Source of the DNA: Thalassovita litoralis
GTDB lineage: Bacteria; Pseudomonadota; Alphaproteobacteria; Rhodobacterales; Rhodobacteraceae
Length of the DNA stretch: 60,122 bases
NCBI RefSeq assembly: GCF_900182725.1
Contig: NZ_FXTO01000021.1
Location: forward strand, 1-60,122
Reading direction: 5' to 3'
The position numbers and the translations under genes were made by a program. This document shows, one piece after another, positions 18,373-26,346 of the stretch. The notes under the pieces were generated by a model. That model was not told the DNA's origin, did not search any database, and was given only the letters and a program-made list of their open reading frames with translations. How positions within the stretch are numbered: the stretch's first letter is position 1; the number at the start of each line of letters is the position of its first letter.

Positions 18373-19524
18373 GTGCTGAAACGGACGATCTATGACGAAG
18401 AACACGAAATCTTCCGCAACTCGGTGCGCAAATGGGCCGAGGAAGAGGTGTTTCCCCATGCCGAAACATGGCGCGAGGAGGGGTGCGTCAGCCGCGAGGT
18501 GTGGAAAAAAGCCGGGGAACAGGGGTTCCTGTGCATGTATGCCGATGAAAAATACGGCGGTCTGGGGCTGGATGATTTCCGCTATGACATGATCCTTGCC
18601 GAAGAAATCAACCCGCGCGAGCCGGGGTTTTTCATTGCGCTGCACAACCGGATCGTGGCCCCCTATATTCATAAGCTGGGCACCGATGAACAACGCGACC
18701 GCTTCATGCCGGGAATCGTTTCGGGCGATTGTGTGCTGGCGATTGCGATGACGGAACCCGGCACCGGGTCTGATCTGGGCGGGGTGCGAACCCGTGCCGT
18801 TGAAATGGACGATCATTGGGTGTTGAACGGGTCCAAGACCTATATTTCCAACGGCTTTCTGGCTGGCTTGGTGGTGGTTGCCGCGCGTACTGGTGACGGC
18901 CATGAAATCGGGCTGTTTCTGGTCGAAGACGGGATGGAAGGCTTTAGCCGGGGCCGTAATCTGAAAAAGATGGGGCTGGCATCGCAGGACACCGCAGAGC
19001 TGTTTTTTGACGATGTGAAAATCCCCAAGGCCAATGTGCTGGGCGACCCGCGCAAGGGGTTCAAATCCATGATGATGAATCTGGCCGAAGAGCGGATCAT
19101 GGGCGCCCTGGGGTTCACCGCCCGCGCCGAACGCGCCTTTGACGTCACGATGGAATATATCATGGATCGCCGCGCCTTTGGTCGTCCGATCGGGACGTTC
19201 CAGAATTCGCGCTTCAAAATGGCGTCGATGCGGACGGAACTGGATGCGGCATGGGCGCTGACGGATCATTGCGTGCGCGAGCACCTGAAAGGCGAATTAA
19301 GCGCCGAAATGGCCGCCCAAGCAAAGCTGTTCACATCCGAAGTCGAAGGCCGCGTGGTTGATGAATGCGTGCAGCTTCATGGCGGGGCGGGCTATATGGA
19401 AGAATACGAAATCTCTCGTCTGTACGGGGATGCGCGGATCAGCCGAATTTATGCTGGTACGTCTGAAATCATGCGCGAAATTATTGGGCGTGGTCTGGGT
19501 CTGGATGAACGGAGCCGGAATTGA
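18373..19524 (+). CDS. Acyl-CoA dehydrogenase (first of a tandem pair)
   Basis: A 383-residue FAD enzyme that oxidises acyl-CoA to 2-enoyl-CoA. Seen are AMTEPGTGSDLGGVRT near residue 124, DRRAFGRPIG near 260, HGGAGYMEEY near 336 and IYAGTSEIMREIIGRG near 358. The glutamate of the medium-chain YEGT motif is alanine here, so the base must lie elsewhere, as in the isovaleryl/long-chain classes. GTG 18373 is the start, with AGGAGA seven bases upstream. It lies 3 bp before the ligase gene and is paralogous to the dehydrogenase at 21069. Confidence 0.92.
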   Translation: MLKRTIYDEEHEIFRNSVRKWAEEEVFPHAETWREEGCVSREVWKKAGEQGFLCMYADEKYGGLGLDDFRYDMILAEEINPREPGFFIALHNRIVAPYIHKLGTDEQRDRFMPGIVSGDCVLAIAMTEPGTGSDLGGVRTRAVEMDDHWVLNGSKTYISNGFLAGLVVVAARTGDGHEIGLFLVEDGMEGFSRGRNLKKMGLASQDTAELFFDDVKIPKANVLGDPRKGFKSMMMNLAEERIMGALGFTARAERAFDVTMEYIMDRRAFGRPIGTFQNSRFKMASMRTELDAAWALTDHCVREHLKGELSAEMAAQAKLFTSEVEGRVVDECVQLHGGAGYMEEYEISRLYGDARISRIYAGTSEIMREIIGRGLGLDERSRN

Positions 19525-19527
19525 GCC

Positions 19528-21069
19528 ATGCAACTGACGTTAGCGCTTCATAAAGTACTGCGGGAACGACCGCAAAAAACCGCGACCGTATTTCAGGGCC
19601 GCCGCCAGACCAACGCCCAGATGATTGACCGCGTGGCGCGGCTGGCCGGGGCGTTTCAGGCGCATGGGGTGAAACACGGCGACCGTATTGGCATGTTATC
19701 GCCCAATACCGACAGATATATTGAATATGTCTGGGCAACCTTGTGGGCCGGGGGCGTGTTCAACCCGGTGAATGCCCGCTGGTCGGCGCAGGAAATCGCC
19801 TTTTCGCTAGAGGATAGCGATACGCGGGTTTTGTTGGTCACGGATGAATTCGTGCCGATGGTGGACAAGCTGCGGGATTTGTTTCCGGGGTTGGAAACCG
19901 TGATCCATGTAGGCGATGCCGATGCCCCTGATGGGATGCTGTCCTATGAAGGTCTGATCGCCAGCCATGACCCGGTGGACGACGCCGGGCGCGGCGGCGA
20001 TGATCTGGCCGGGCTGCTGTATACCGGCGGCACCACGGGCCGATCCAAGGGCGTGATGCTAAGCCACGACAACATCCTGTGGAATGTCATGGGATTGGGG
20101 GCCGCCTGCCGGAACGCAGGGGATGCGCCGGGGCTGCATGTGGCTCCGTTCTTTCATATCGGTGGGATCGGTACGATTTTTCAGTTCTCCTATCGCGGGT
20201 CAACGCAGGTCGTTCTGGGGGCGTTTGACGCCGGAAAGGCCTTGCGCCTGATCGAAGAGGAACGCGTTGGCGATATTTTCGTGGTGCCAACGATGCTGCG
20301 CTGGCTGCTGGATCACCCGGACCGTCCGGAGCGTGATCTGACCTCGTTGCGGACGATCCGCTATGGGGCCGCCCCGATTGATATGGTGCTGTTGGAACAG
20401 GCCATCGCGGCGGTGCCGACCACGGGCTTTACCCATCTATACGGCCAGACCGAATTTTCCCCAGTGGTCACGGCCCTGCGCCCCGAGGATCATCTGGGCG
20501 AAGGGGCCGAGGCGCGTCTGAAAACCATAGGCCGCCCCATTCCCACAGCCGAGGTTAAGATCGTGGACGAGGACGACCGCGAAGTGCCGATTGGGGAAGT
20601 GGGCGAAATTGCCGTGCGCGGCCCGCAAACCATGCTGGGCTATTGGAACCGCCCCGAGGAAACCGCCCACGCCATGCGCGGCGGCTGGTTGCATACGGGG
20701 GATGCCGGGCGGGTCGATGAACAGGGCTATGTCTATATCGTGGACCGCGTGAAAGACATGATCGTGTCAGGGGGCGAAAACGTCTACTCGGCCGAGGTGG
20801 AAAACGCTTTGGCCAGTATGCCCCAGATTGCGGCCTCAGCCGTGGTGGCCGTGAAAGACCCCGATTGGAGCGAACGGGTCCATGCCGTGATCGTGCCGAA
20901 ACCCGGTGCGAATATTACGCTGGAAAGCGTGCGGGCGCATGTGAAATCGCTGATCGCCGATTACAAGGCGCCCCGGTCTATATCGCTGGTCGAAGAATTG
21001 CCGTTGTCCCCGGCGGGCAAGGTTCTGAAACATGTATTGCGTGCTGAATTAGCAAAGGAGGCCGAGTGA
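19528..21069 (+). CDS. AMP-dependent acyl-CoA synthetase/ligase
   Basis: A 513-residue adenylate-forming ligase, shorter than the one at 15201. Motifs: YTGGTTGRSKGVMLSH near residue 169, LYGQTEFSP near 305, and GDAGRVDEQGYVYIVDRVKDMI with the conserved aspartate and hinge near 390-410, followed by SGGENVYSAEVE. The C-terminal lysine (SPAGKVLK) needed for adenylation is present. Related enzymes act on short, branched or aromatic acids. It is wedged between two acyl-CoA dehydrogenase genes and overlaps the second in TGATG, so ligase and dehydrogenases probably act on the same intermediate. Confidence 0.9.
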   Translation: MQLTLALHKVLRERPQKTATVFQGRRQTNAQMIDRVARLAGAFQAHGVKHGDRIGMLSPNTDRYIEYVWATLWAGGVFNPVNARWSAQEIAFSLEDSDTRVLLVTDEFVPMVDKLRDLFPGLETVIHVGDADAPDGMLSYEGLIASHDPVDDAGRGGDDLAGLLYTGGTTGRSKGVMLSHDNILWNVMGLGAACRNAGDAPGLHVAPFFHIGGIGTIFQFSYRGSTQVVLGAFDAGKALRLIEEERVGDIFVVPTMLRWLLDHPDRPERDLTSLRTIRYGAAPIDMVLLEQAIAAVPTTGFTHLYGQTEFSPVVTALRPEDHLGEGAEARLKTIGRPIPTAEVKIVDEDDREVPIGEVGEIAVRGPQTMLGYWNRPEETAHAMRGGWLHTGDAGRVDEQGYVYIVDRVKDMIVSGGENVYSAEVENALASMPQIAASAVVAVKDPDWSERVHAVIVPKPGANITLESVRAHVKSLIADYKAPRSISLVEELPLSPAGKVLKHVLRAELAKEAE

Positions 21070-22229
21070 TGGCATTCCCCCGAGTTCATTTGGAAGAAGA
21101 ACATGAAATGTTCCGCGATTCCGCCCGGAAGTTCCTGCAAAAGGAACTGTCAGGCGATGTGGAACGCTGGCGCGCCCAAGGCCATGTGGACCGCGAAGCC
21201 TTTTTGAAAATGGGCGAGCAGGGCTTGCTGTTGCTGTGGGCCGAGGAACAATATGGCGGCCTGGGTATTCGGGATTTGCGCTATGAACAGGTGTTGATCG
21301 AAGAAAGCATCCGCTGGACCGACATCGGGTTTTTCCACAACGCCCATTCCAAACTGGTCGGTCCCTATCTGGATCGCCTGTGTACGCCGGAACAAAAGGC
21401 CCGGTTCCTGCCGCCTGCCGTGCGCGGGGAATCCATCCTTGGCATCGCCATGACCGAACCCAACACCGGCAGCGATTTGGCCGGTATCCGCACAAAAGCG
21501 GTGGATATGGGGGATCATTGGCTGGTGAACGGGGCGAAGACCTTTATCTCGAACGGGATCATCGGCACGACCTTTGTCACGGCGGCGAAAACCGGCGACG
21601 GGCGCGGGCAGATCGGCCTGTTCGTGATCGAAGAAGGCATGGAAGGGTTTAGCCGCGGGCGGCATCTGAAAAAATTCGGCCTTCCCGCACAGGACACGGC
21701 AGAGCTGATTTTTGACAACGTCAAAGTCCCCAAGGAAAACCTGCTGGGCGATCCGGGGATGGGGTTTGCCTATATGTCCGAATGTCTGGCCGTGGAACGC
21801 ACGATGAGCGCGATTTCATCGCTGTCTCATGCGCAGGTGGCCTTTGACGTGACGCTGGAGTTTATCAAGGATCGCCGCGCCTTTGGTCGTCCGGTGGGGG
21901 CGTTCCAGAATTCACGCTTCAAAATGGCGGAAATGCGGGCGCGGCTGGATGCGGCGCAGGCGTGGCTGGATCAATGTGTGATGCTGGCCAATGCCGACCG
22001 CCTGACCCCCGAAGATGCGGCGGCGCTGAAACTGCTGTGTTCTGAAATTCAGGGCGATATGGTGGATCTGGGCGTACAGATGCACGGCGGGGCCGGGTAT
22101 ATGGAAGAATACCGCATCTGCCAAATGTATCAGGACGCAAGGATCAGCCGGATTTATGCCGGGACATCCGAGATCATGAAGGAAATCATCGGTCGCGGTC
22201 TGGGGTTGGGTGAAAAAGACCTGCGTTGA
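21069..22229 (+). CDS. Acyl-CoA dehydrogenase (second of a tandem pair)
   Basis: A 386-residue paralogue of the 18373 enzyme; the two share AMTEP.TGSDL, the DRRAFGRP helix, FQNSRFKMA, GGAGYMEEY and IYAGTSEIM. It again lacks the YEGT glutamate. ATG 21069 overlaps the ligase stop (TGATG). Tandem paralogous dehydrogenases occur in steroid and branched-acid loci, some as heterotetramers; here both keep the same active-site segments, so two separate homotetramers with different chain specificity are at least as likely. It ends the rightward arm; a bidirectional terminator follows. Confidence 0.92.
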   Translation: MAFPRVHLEEEHEMFRDSARKFLQKELSGDVERWRAQGHVDREAFLKMGEQGLLLLWAEEQYGGLGIRDLRYEQVLIEESIRWTDIGFFHNAHSKLVGPYLDRLCTPEQKARFLPPAVRGESILGIAMTEPNTGSDLAGIRTKAVDMGDHWLVNGAKTFISNGIIGTTFVTAAKTGDGRGQIGLFVIEEGMEGFSRGRHLKKFGLPAQDTAELIFDNVKVPKENLLGDPGMGFAYMSECLAVERTMSAISSLSHAQVAFDVTLEFIKDRRAFGRPVGAFQNSRFKMAEMRARLDAAQAWLDQCVMLANADRLTPEDAAALKLLCSEIQGDMVDLGVQMHGGAGYMEEYRICQMYQDARISRIYAGTSEIMKEIIGRGLGLGEKDLR

Positions 22230-22290
22230 TGTAACGGGCGTCTTGCGGGGACGTTTGGGGGCTTTGCCCCCGGCCGCCTGCGGCGACCGC

Positions 22291-22320
22291 CCCCAGAGTA
22301 TTTGAGATCAGAAAGAAGCG
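22291..22320 (+). repeat. Short intergenic repeat, GAGTATTT type (copy A)
   Basis: CCAGAGTATTTGAGATCAGAAAGAAG resembles two other intergenic sequences in this window (26850-26885 on the minus strand and 40444-40481). The shared core is GAGTATTT or GGATATTT, then a purine-rich GAAAGAAG. It overlaps the left arm of the terminator stem. Related sequences are common behind Rhodobacteraceae genes. Confidence 0.4.
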
Positions 22321-22340
22321 GATTGGTTTCTTTTTGATCT
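22305..22340. terminator. Bidirectional terminator between dehydrogenase and haemoglobin genes
   Basis: AGATCAGAAAGAA (22305-22317) pairs with 22328-22340 over 13 positions with one G-U, around a 10-base loop. The A-rich left arm and T-rich right arm supply a U run in either direction, which suits the convergent gene arrangement. Confidence 0.65.
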
Positions 22341-22364
22341 CTGCGGCTTTGCGACGCTATCGGG

Positions 22365-22772
22365 TCAGAACAGGCGTGGAATACCGTCTTTGCCGTGGGT
22401 TTTTTCCACAACGCCCGCGCGTAATGATCGCCCGATGCGATGGGCCAGTTCGGACCATGCTGCCGCCTGTTCAGGGCGCAATTCCAGCCGCAGGGTCAAA
22501 TCAAACAGGCCGAGCCAAGGATCGAACATGCCGGGGCGCACATTCCTGGCTTGCCGGTGAACCTCTAGCGGGTTGCCGTCATAGCTGCGTTCGTACAGGA
22601 TTGCATTGGCCCAGAACCGGATGATTTTTTCCTCGTGTTTGGGCCAGTCGGTGATATGCGCGGCAAAGACCGGGCCTAATCCCGGATGATCCCGCACCAT
22701 CGCATAGAAGGCATGAACCACGCGGGCGATGTCATCACGCGTAACGTCGAACTTCGGGGGCAGGGCGGTCAT
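22365..22772 (-). CDS. Group III truncated haemoglobin
   Basis: A 135-residue haem protein. The N-terminal half (FYAMVRDHPGLGPVF, then W-x-x-H-E-E-K-I-I-R-F-W) is the group III pattern, and the proximal histidine is the one in LEVHRQA near residue 72. Group III globins have been linked to oxygen or nitric oxide chemistry and survival under low oxygen. It is monocistronic and convergent to the catabolic locus, and I saw no convincing FNR- or NsrR-type box in front of it. Confidence 0.85.
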   Translation of the reverse strand: MTALPPKFDVTRDDIARVVHAFYAMVRDHPGLGPVFAAHITDWPKHEEKIIRFWANAILYERSYDGNPLEVHRQARNVRPGMFDPWLGLFDLTLRLELRPEQAAAWSELAHRIGRSLRAGVVEKTHGKDGIPRLF

Positions 22773-22898
22773 GGTGGCTCCGGTCTGTGATGTGGTTCAT
22801 CTAAGGGTAGGGGCAGCGTAAGGCAATGTTTTCCCGATAAGAATAACTGTGTCTTAATTCCGACTAAATAACTCAACATATTGAAATGTCGTAATAAA

Positions 22899-22927
22899 TT
22901 GACGGGATGTCAGGGGCGCGCTATGTT
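22899..22927 (+). promoter_or_regulatory. Sigma70-type promoter, far upstream of ileS
   Basis: TTGACG (22899-22904), a 17-bp spacer and TATGTT (22922-22927). Transcription would start near 22934, giving either a roughly 400-base ileS leader or a separate short transcript ending at the T-rich stretch near 23143. Confidence 0.5.
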
Positions 22928-23162
22928 GTCCCTAACACGCGAATCGCAGTTTTCCACCACGGAACGCGCAAGCCAGATACGCCACGCAGCCAGCCCTGTG
23001 CCAGCCACGCAGCCCAATCAAGCCAGCCATTCCGTTAGGGGATAACCGCGCATTCCCGTCTTGGGGTCGCGCCCGCGCCATCCAGCGTTTTGCCAGATGC
23101 AGCCAGCCTGTCGCCCCCGTTATTTTACGGATTTTTCTTTTATCTCGGCCCCTCGCAGCCGC

Positions 23163-23191
23163 TTTACCCTGCGCGTTGTGCGCCGTATAAG
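23163..23191 (+). promoter_or_regulatory. Sigma70-type promoter of the ileS leader
   Basis: TTTACC (23163-23168), a 17-bp spacer and TATAAG (23186-23191). Seven bases separate the -10 from the A of the mini-ORF ATG at 23199, so the transcript would begin at or next to the start codon: a leaderless message. Confidence 0.5.
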
Positions 23192-23198
23192 CCGCAGC

Positions 23199-23249
23199 AT
23201 GACGCATATGATCGCGATCATTATTCGAATTACATGCCCGGCGCTCTGA
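23199..23249 (+). CDS. Isoleucine-rich leader peptide upstream of ileS
   Basis: A 16-codon ORF, MTHMIAIIIRITCPAL, with isoleucine at positions 5, 7, 8, 9 and 11 (codons ATC, ATC, ATT, ATT, ATT). It has no Shine-Dalgarno sequence, but the TATAAG -10 box seven bases upstream would make the AUG the 5' end of the message; leaderless trp leader peptides with that layout are known in alphaproteobacteria. The last codons and stop lie within the left arm and loop of the hairpin at 23237-23266, the arrangement expected if a ribosome stalled on Ile codons alters RNA folding. The gene downstream is isoleucyl-tRNA synthetase, so the codon bias fits sensing of charged tRNA-Ile. Translation is inferred. 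Confidence 0.55.
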   Translation: MTHMIAIIIRITCPAL

Positions 23250-23266
23250 GCATAAGAGCCGCCGGG
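23237..23266 (+). promoter_or_regulatory. Hairpin of the putative ileS attenuator
   Basis: CCCGGCGCTCT (23237-23247) pairs with AGAGCCGCCGGG (23255-23266), eleven pairs with one bulged C and a 7-base loop. There is no U run after it, so classic intrinsic termination is unlikely; a G-poor, C-rich stretch follows (23281-23320), which would suit Rho-dependent or translational control. Confidence 0.5.
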
Positions 23267-23333
23267 ACAAGGCGTATGGGTTTCCGCGCCGCCCCCATCC
23301 AGACTTCACACGACCATTCGAAGGACGCCACCG

Positions 23334-26237
23334 ATGTGCGCCGACACCCCTGAATACAAAGACACGCTGAACCTGCCGCAAACCGATTTCCCGATGCGGG
23401 CGGGTCTGCCCAAACGTGAACCGGCTTGGCTGCAACGCTGGGCGGATATGGATATCTATGGCCGCCTGCGCGACAAGGCCAAAGATGGCAGCCGCCAGCC
23501 CTTTACCCTGCATGATGGCCCGCCCTATGCCAATGGCCACCTGCATATCGGCCACGCGCTGAACAAGACGATCAAGGATATGATCGTGCGGTCGCATCAG
23601 ATGATGGGCTTCGATTCCCGCTATGTCCCCGGTTGGGACTGCCACGGTCTGCCGATTGAATGGAAGATCGAGGAACAGTACCGCGCCAAGGGCAAAAACA
23701 AGGACGAAGTGAACGTGGTGGATTTCCGCCGCGAATGCCGTGCCTTTGCCGAAAAATGGGTTGATATCCAGCGCGAGGAATTCAAACGTCTGGGCATCAC
23801 CGGTAACTGGGACGATCCTTATCTGACGATGGATTACCACGCCGAGGCCGTGATCGCCGAAGAATTCATGAAGTTCCTGATGAACGGCACGCTGTATCAG
23901 GGATCGAAACCCGTGATGTGGTCGCCGGTGGAAAAAACCGCGCTGGCCGAGGCCGAGATTGAATACCACGATCATAAATCGCACACGATCTGGGTGCCGT
24001 TTGCTGTGGCCTCGGGGGCTGACACTTTGGCCGATGCCCGTGTCGTGATCTGGACCACGACACCGTGGACCATCCCATCGAACAAGGCCGTGGCCTTTAA
24101 CCCGAAGATTGCTTATGGCCTGTACCGCGTGGACGCCACGCAGGATGAAAGCTGGACCAACCCCGGCGATCTGTATCTGTTCGCTGATGCCCTGGCCGAG
24201 GATGCGCTGACCAAATCCCGTGTGACTGAATTTACCCGTGTGCGTGATGTGGATGCGGCGGAATTTGACGGTATGATCCTCAAACACCCCTTCGCCGGTC
24301 TGGACGGGGCAAATGGCTTCTGGGATTACGACGTGCCGATGATCGACGGCGATCACGTCACCGACGATGCCGGGACCGGTTTCGTGCACACCGCGCCCAG
24401 CCACGGTGCTGACGACTATGAATGTTTCGTCAAGCGCAACTGGATCGACCGCATGACCCACAATGTTGGCGAGGAATCGGAATTCCTGCCGCATGTGCCG
24501 TTCTTTGCCGGGCTGAAAGTGCTGGATCACAAGGGCAAGGAAGGCAAGGCCAACACCGCCGTGATCGACAAGCTGGTCGAGGCGGGCGGTATCATCGCCC
24601 GTGGCCGTGTGACCCATAGCTATCCGCATTCGTGGCGGTCCAAAGCGCCGGTGATCTTCCGCAATACGCCGCAATGGTTTGCTGCCATCGACCGTCCGGC
24701 GGGCGGGGATGATACCTATGGCAAAACCATCCGCGAACGGGCGCTGACCTCGATTGACCAGTTGGTGAAATTCACCCCGCAATCCGGGCGCAACCGCCTG
24801 TATGCGATGATCGAAACCCGCCCCGATTGGGTGCTGTCGCGCCAACGGGCGTGGGGCGTGCCGCTGACCTGTTTCGTGAAAAAGGGCGCGCTGCCCACCG
24901 ACGATGATTTCCTGCTGCGTGATGCTGCCGTGAACAAACGTATCTTTGACGCGTTTGAAACCGATGGCGCGGATGCTTGGTATGCGGACGGGGCCAAGGC
25001 CCGCTTTATCGGTGACGCGGCCAACCCGGACGATTACGAACAGGTGTTCGACGTGCTGGACGTGTGGTTCGACAGCGGTTCGACCCACGCCTTTGTTCTG
25101 CGCGACCGTGCCGATGGCACCGCGGACGGTTTCGCGGATGTCTATATGGAAGGCACCGACCAACACCGCGGCTGGTTCCATTCGTCCTTGCTTCAAGCTT
25201 GTGGCACCAAGGGCCGCGCACCCTATCGCAACGTGGTTACGCACGGGTTCACGCTGGACGAGAAGGGCAATAAAATGTCCAAGTCGTTGGGCAATACCAT
25301 CGTCCCCGAAGAAGTGGTGAAGCAATACGGCGCGGACATCTTGCGCCTGTGGGTGGCCCAGACCGATTACAGCACCGATCAGCGGATCGGGCCGGAAATC
25401 CTGAAAGGCACGGCTGACAGCTATCGCCGTTTGCGGAATACCATGCGGTTCATGCTGGGGTCGCTGGCGCAGTTCGATGAATCGCAACGCGTGGCCCCCG
25501 CTGACATGCCCGAACTGGAACAATGGGTTCTGCACCGTCTGGCCGAATTGGATCATCGGGTGCGCAACGGTTATGCGACCTTTGATTTCCAGGGCGTGTT
25601 CAGCGCGGTGTTCAATTTTGCCACGGTGGATCTGTCGGCCTTCTATTTCGACATCCGCAAGGATGCGCTGTATTGCGATGGCGATACGTTGCGCGCCAAT
25701 GCCGCCCGTACCGTGCTGGACATCCTGTTCCATCGCCTGACGACATGGCTGGCCCCGATCCTTGTCTTCACGATGGAGGAGGTTTGGCTGGAACGCTTCC
25801 CCGGCGATGACAGCAGCGTGCATTTGCAGGACATCCCCGAAACGCCTGCCGATTGGCTGAACGAACCGCTGGCCGCGAAATGGGCCAAGGTCCGTCAGGC
25901 CCGCCGCGTCGTGACCGCAGCGTTGGAAATCCAGCGCACGGACAAGGTGATCGGCGCATCGCTGGAAGCGGCCCCGGTGGTCCATGTCCGCGATGCCGAT
26001 ATGCTGGCCGCGCTGAAATCGGTGAACTTTGATGACATCTGCATCACCTCGGCCCTGACGCTGAGCGGCGATCCGCTTCCGTCCGAGGCCTTCCGTATGC
26101 CCGAAATCGAAGGCGTCGGCGTGGTGTTTGAAAAGGCAGAAGGTCAAAAATGCCAGCGGTGTTGGAAAATCCTGCCGGATGTTGGCACCCACAGCCATGC
26201 AGGCACCTGCAAACGCTGTGACGAAGCGCTGGGATAA
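23334..26237 (+). CDS. ileS: Isoleucyl-tRNA synthetase
   Basis: A 967-residue class I synthetase that charges tRNA-Ile. HIGH is at residues 71-74 (NGHLHIGHALNK), KMSKS at 647-651, the editing CP1 domain lies between them, and the C-terminal zinc finger shows CQRCW...CKRC. The length and zinc finger are those of the bacterial housekeeping type. ATG 23334 follows AAGGA by eight bases. The gene has a long upstream region with two possible promoters and an isoleucine-rich mini-ORF, so its expression may respond to isoleucine supply. A good intrinsic terminator follows. Confidence 0.98.
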   Translation: MCADTPEYKDTLNLPQTDFPMRAGLPKREPAWLQRWADMDIYGRLRDKAKDGSRQPFTLHDGPPYANGHLHIGHALNKTIKDMIVRSHQMMGFDSRYVPGWDCHGLPIEWKIEEQYRAKGKNKDEVNVVDFRRECRAFAEKWVDIQREEFKRLGITGNWDDPYLTMDYHAEAVIAEEFMKFLMNGTLYQGSKPVMWSPVEKTALAEAEIEYHDHKSHTIWVPFAVASGADTLADARVVIWTTTPWTIPSNKAVAFNPKIAYGLYRVDATQDESWTNPGDLYLFADALAEDALTKSRVTEFTRVRDVDAAEFDGMILKHPFAGLDGANGFWDYDVPMIDGDHVTDDAGTGFVHTAPSHGADDYECFVKRNWIDRMTHNVGEESEFLPHVPFFAGLKVLDHKGKEGKANTAVIDKLVEAGGIIARGRVTHSYPHSWRSKAPVIFRNTPQWFAAIDRPAGGDDTYGKTIRERALTSIDQLVKFTPQSGRNRLYAMIETRPDWVLSRQRAWGVPLTCFVKKGALPTDDDFLLRDAAVNKRIFDAFETDGADAWYADGAKARFIGDAANPDDYEQVFDVLDVWFDSGSTHAFVLRDRADGTADGFADVYMEGTDQHRGWFHSSLLQACGTKGRAPYRNVVTHGFTLDEKGNKMSKSLGNTIVPEEVVKQYGADILRLWVAQTDYSTDQRIGPEILKGTADSYRRLRNTMRFMLGSLAQFDESQRVAPADMPELEQWVLHRLAELDHRVRNGYATFDFQGVFSAVFNFATVDLSAFYFDIRKDALYCDGDTLRANAARTVLDILFHRLTTWLAPILVFTMEEVWLERFPGDDSSVHLQDIPETPADWLNEPLAAKWAKVRQARRVVTAALEIQRTDKVIGASLEAAPVVHVRDADMLAALKSVNFDDICITSALTLSGDPLPSEAFRMPEIEGVGVVFEKAEGQKCQRCWKILPDVGTHSHAGTCKRCDEALG

Positions 26238-26260
26238 TCAACCCTATGCCATCATACATT

Positions 26261-26294
26261 CGGCCCCGCCTTGTGCGGGGCCGTTTGATTTTTA
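26261..26294 (+). terminator. Rho-independent terminator of ileS
   Basis: CGGCCCCGC (26261-26269), loop CTTGT, complement to 26283, then TTTGATTTTTA. Confidence 0.85.
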
Positions 26295-26346
26295 GCTGTC
26301 CGTTCAGTCTTGCGTCGTGCTGGCAACCTCTTGCACTATTGCAAAC

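Larger units (their letters stand above)
22773..23333. other. 561-bp gene-poor region upstream of ileS
   Basis: No ordinary gene is supported. From left to right: the AT-rich start region of the haemoglobin gene, a sigma70-like promoter (22899-22927), a C-rich tract with repeated CAGCC words (22975-23035) including an 11-bp direct repeat GCCACGCAGCC, a small hairpin followed by a T-rich stretch (23118-23143), a second promoter (23163-23191), an isoleucine-rich mini-ORF (23199-23249), a stable hairpin (23237-23266) and the ileS ribosome site (AAGGA, 23321-23325). A 1088-codon minus-strand frame covers all of this and ileS but is a shadow. Confidence 0.8.

Noticed and set aside
23208-23221. The perfect 14-bp palindrome ATGATCGCGATCAT as a repressor operator
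   Set aside because: It is inside the Ile-codon run, downstream of the promoter, and is explained by the codons ATG ATC GCG ATC AT; no regulator gene is nearby.
22773-23333. T-box or tRNA gene in the ileS upstream region
   Set aside because: No cloverleaf or T-box consensus could be found, and T-boxes are not known to regulate ileS in alphaproteobacteria.
22932-26198. A 1088-codon open frame on the minus strand opposite ileS
   Set aside because: It is the antisense shadow of ileS: the plus strand has HIGH, KMSKS and the zinc finger, and the minus frame has no recognisable domain and a His/Gly/Arg-rich composition.
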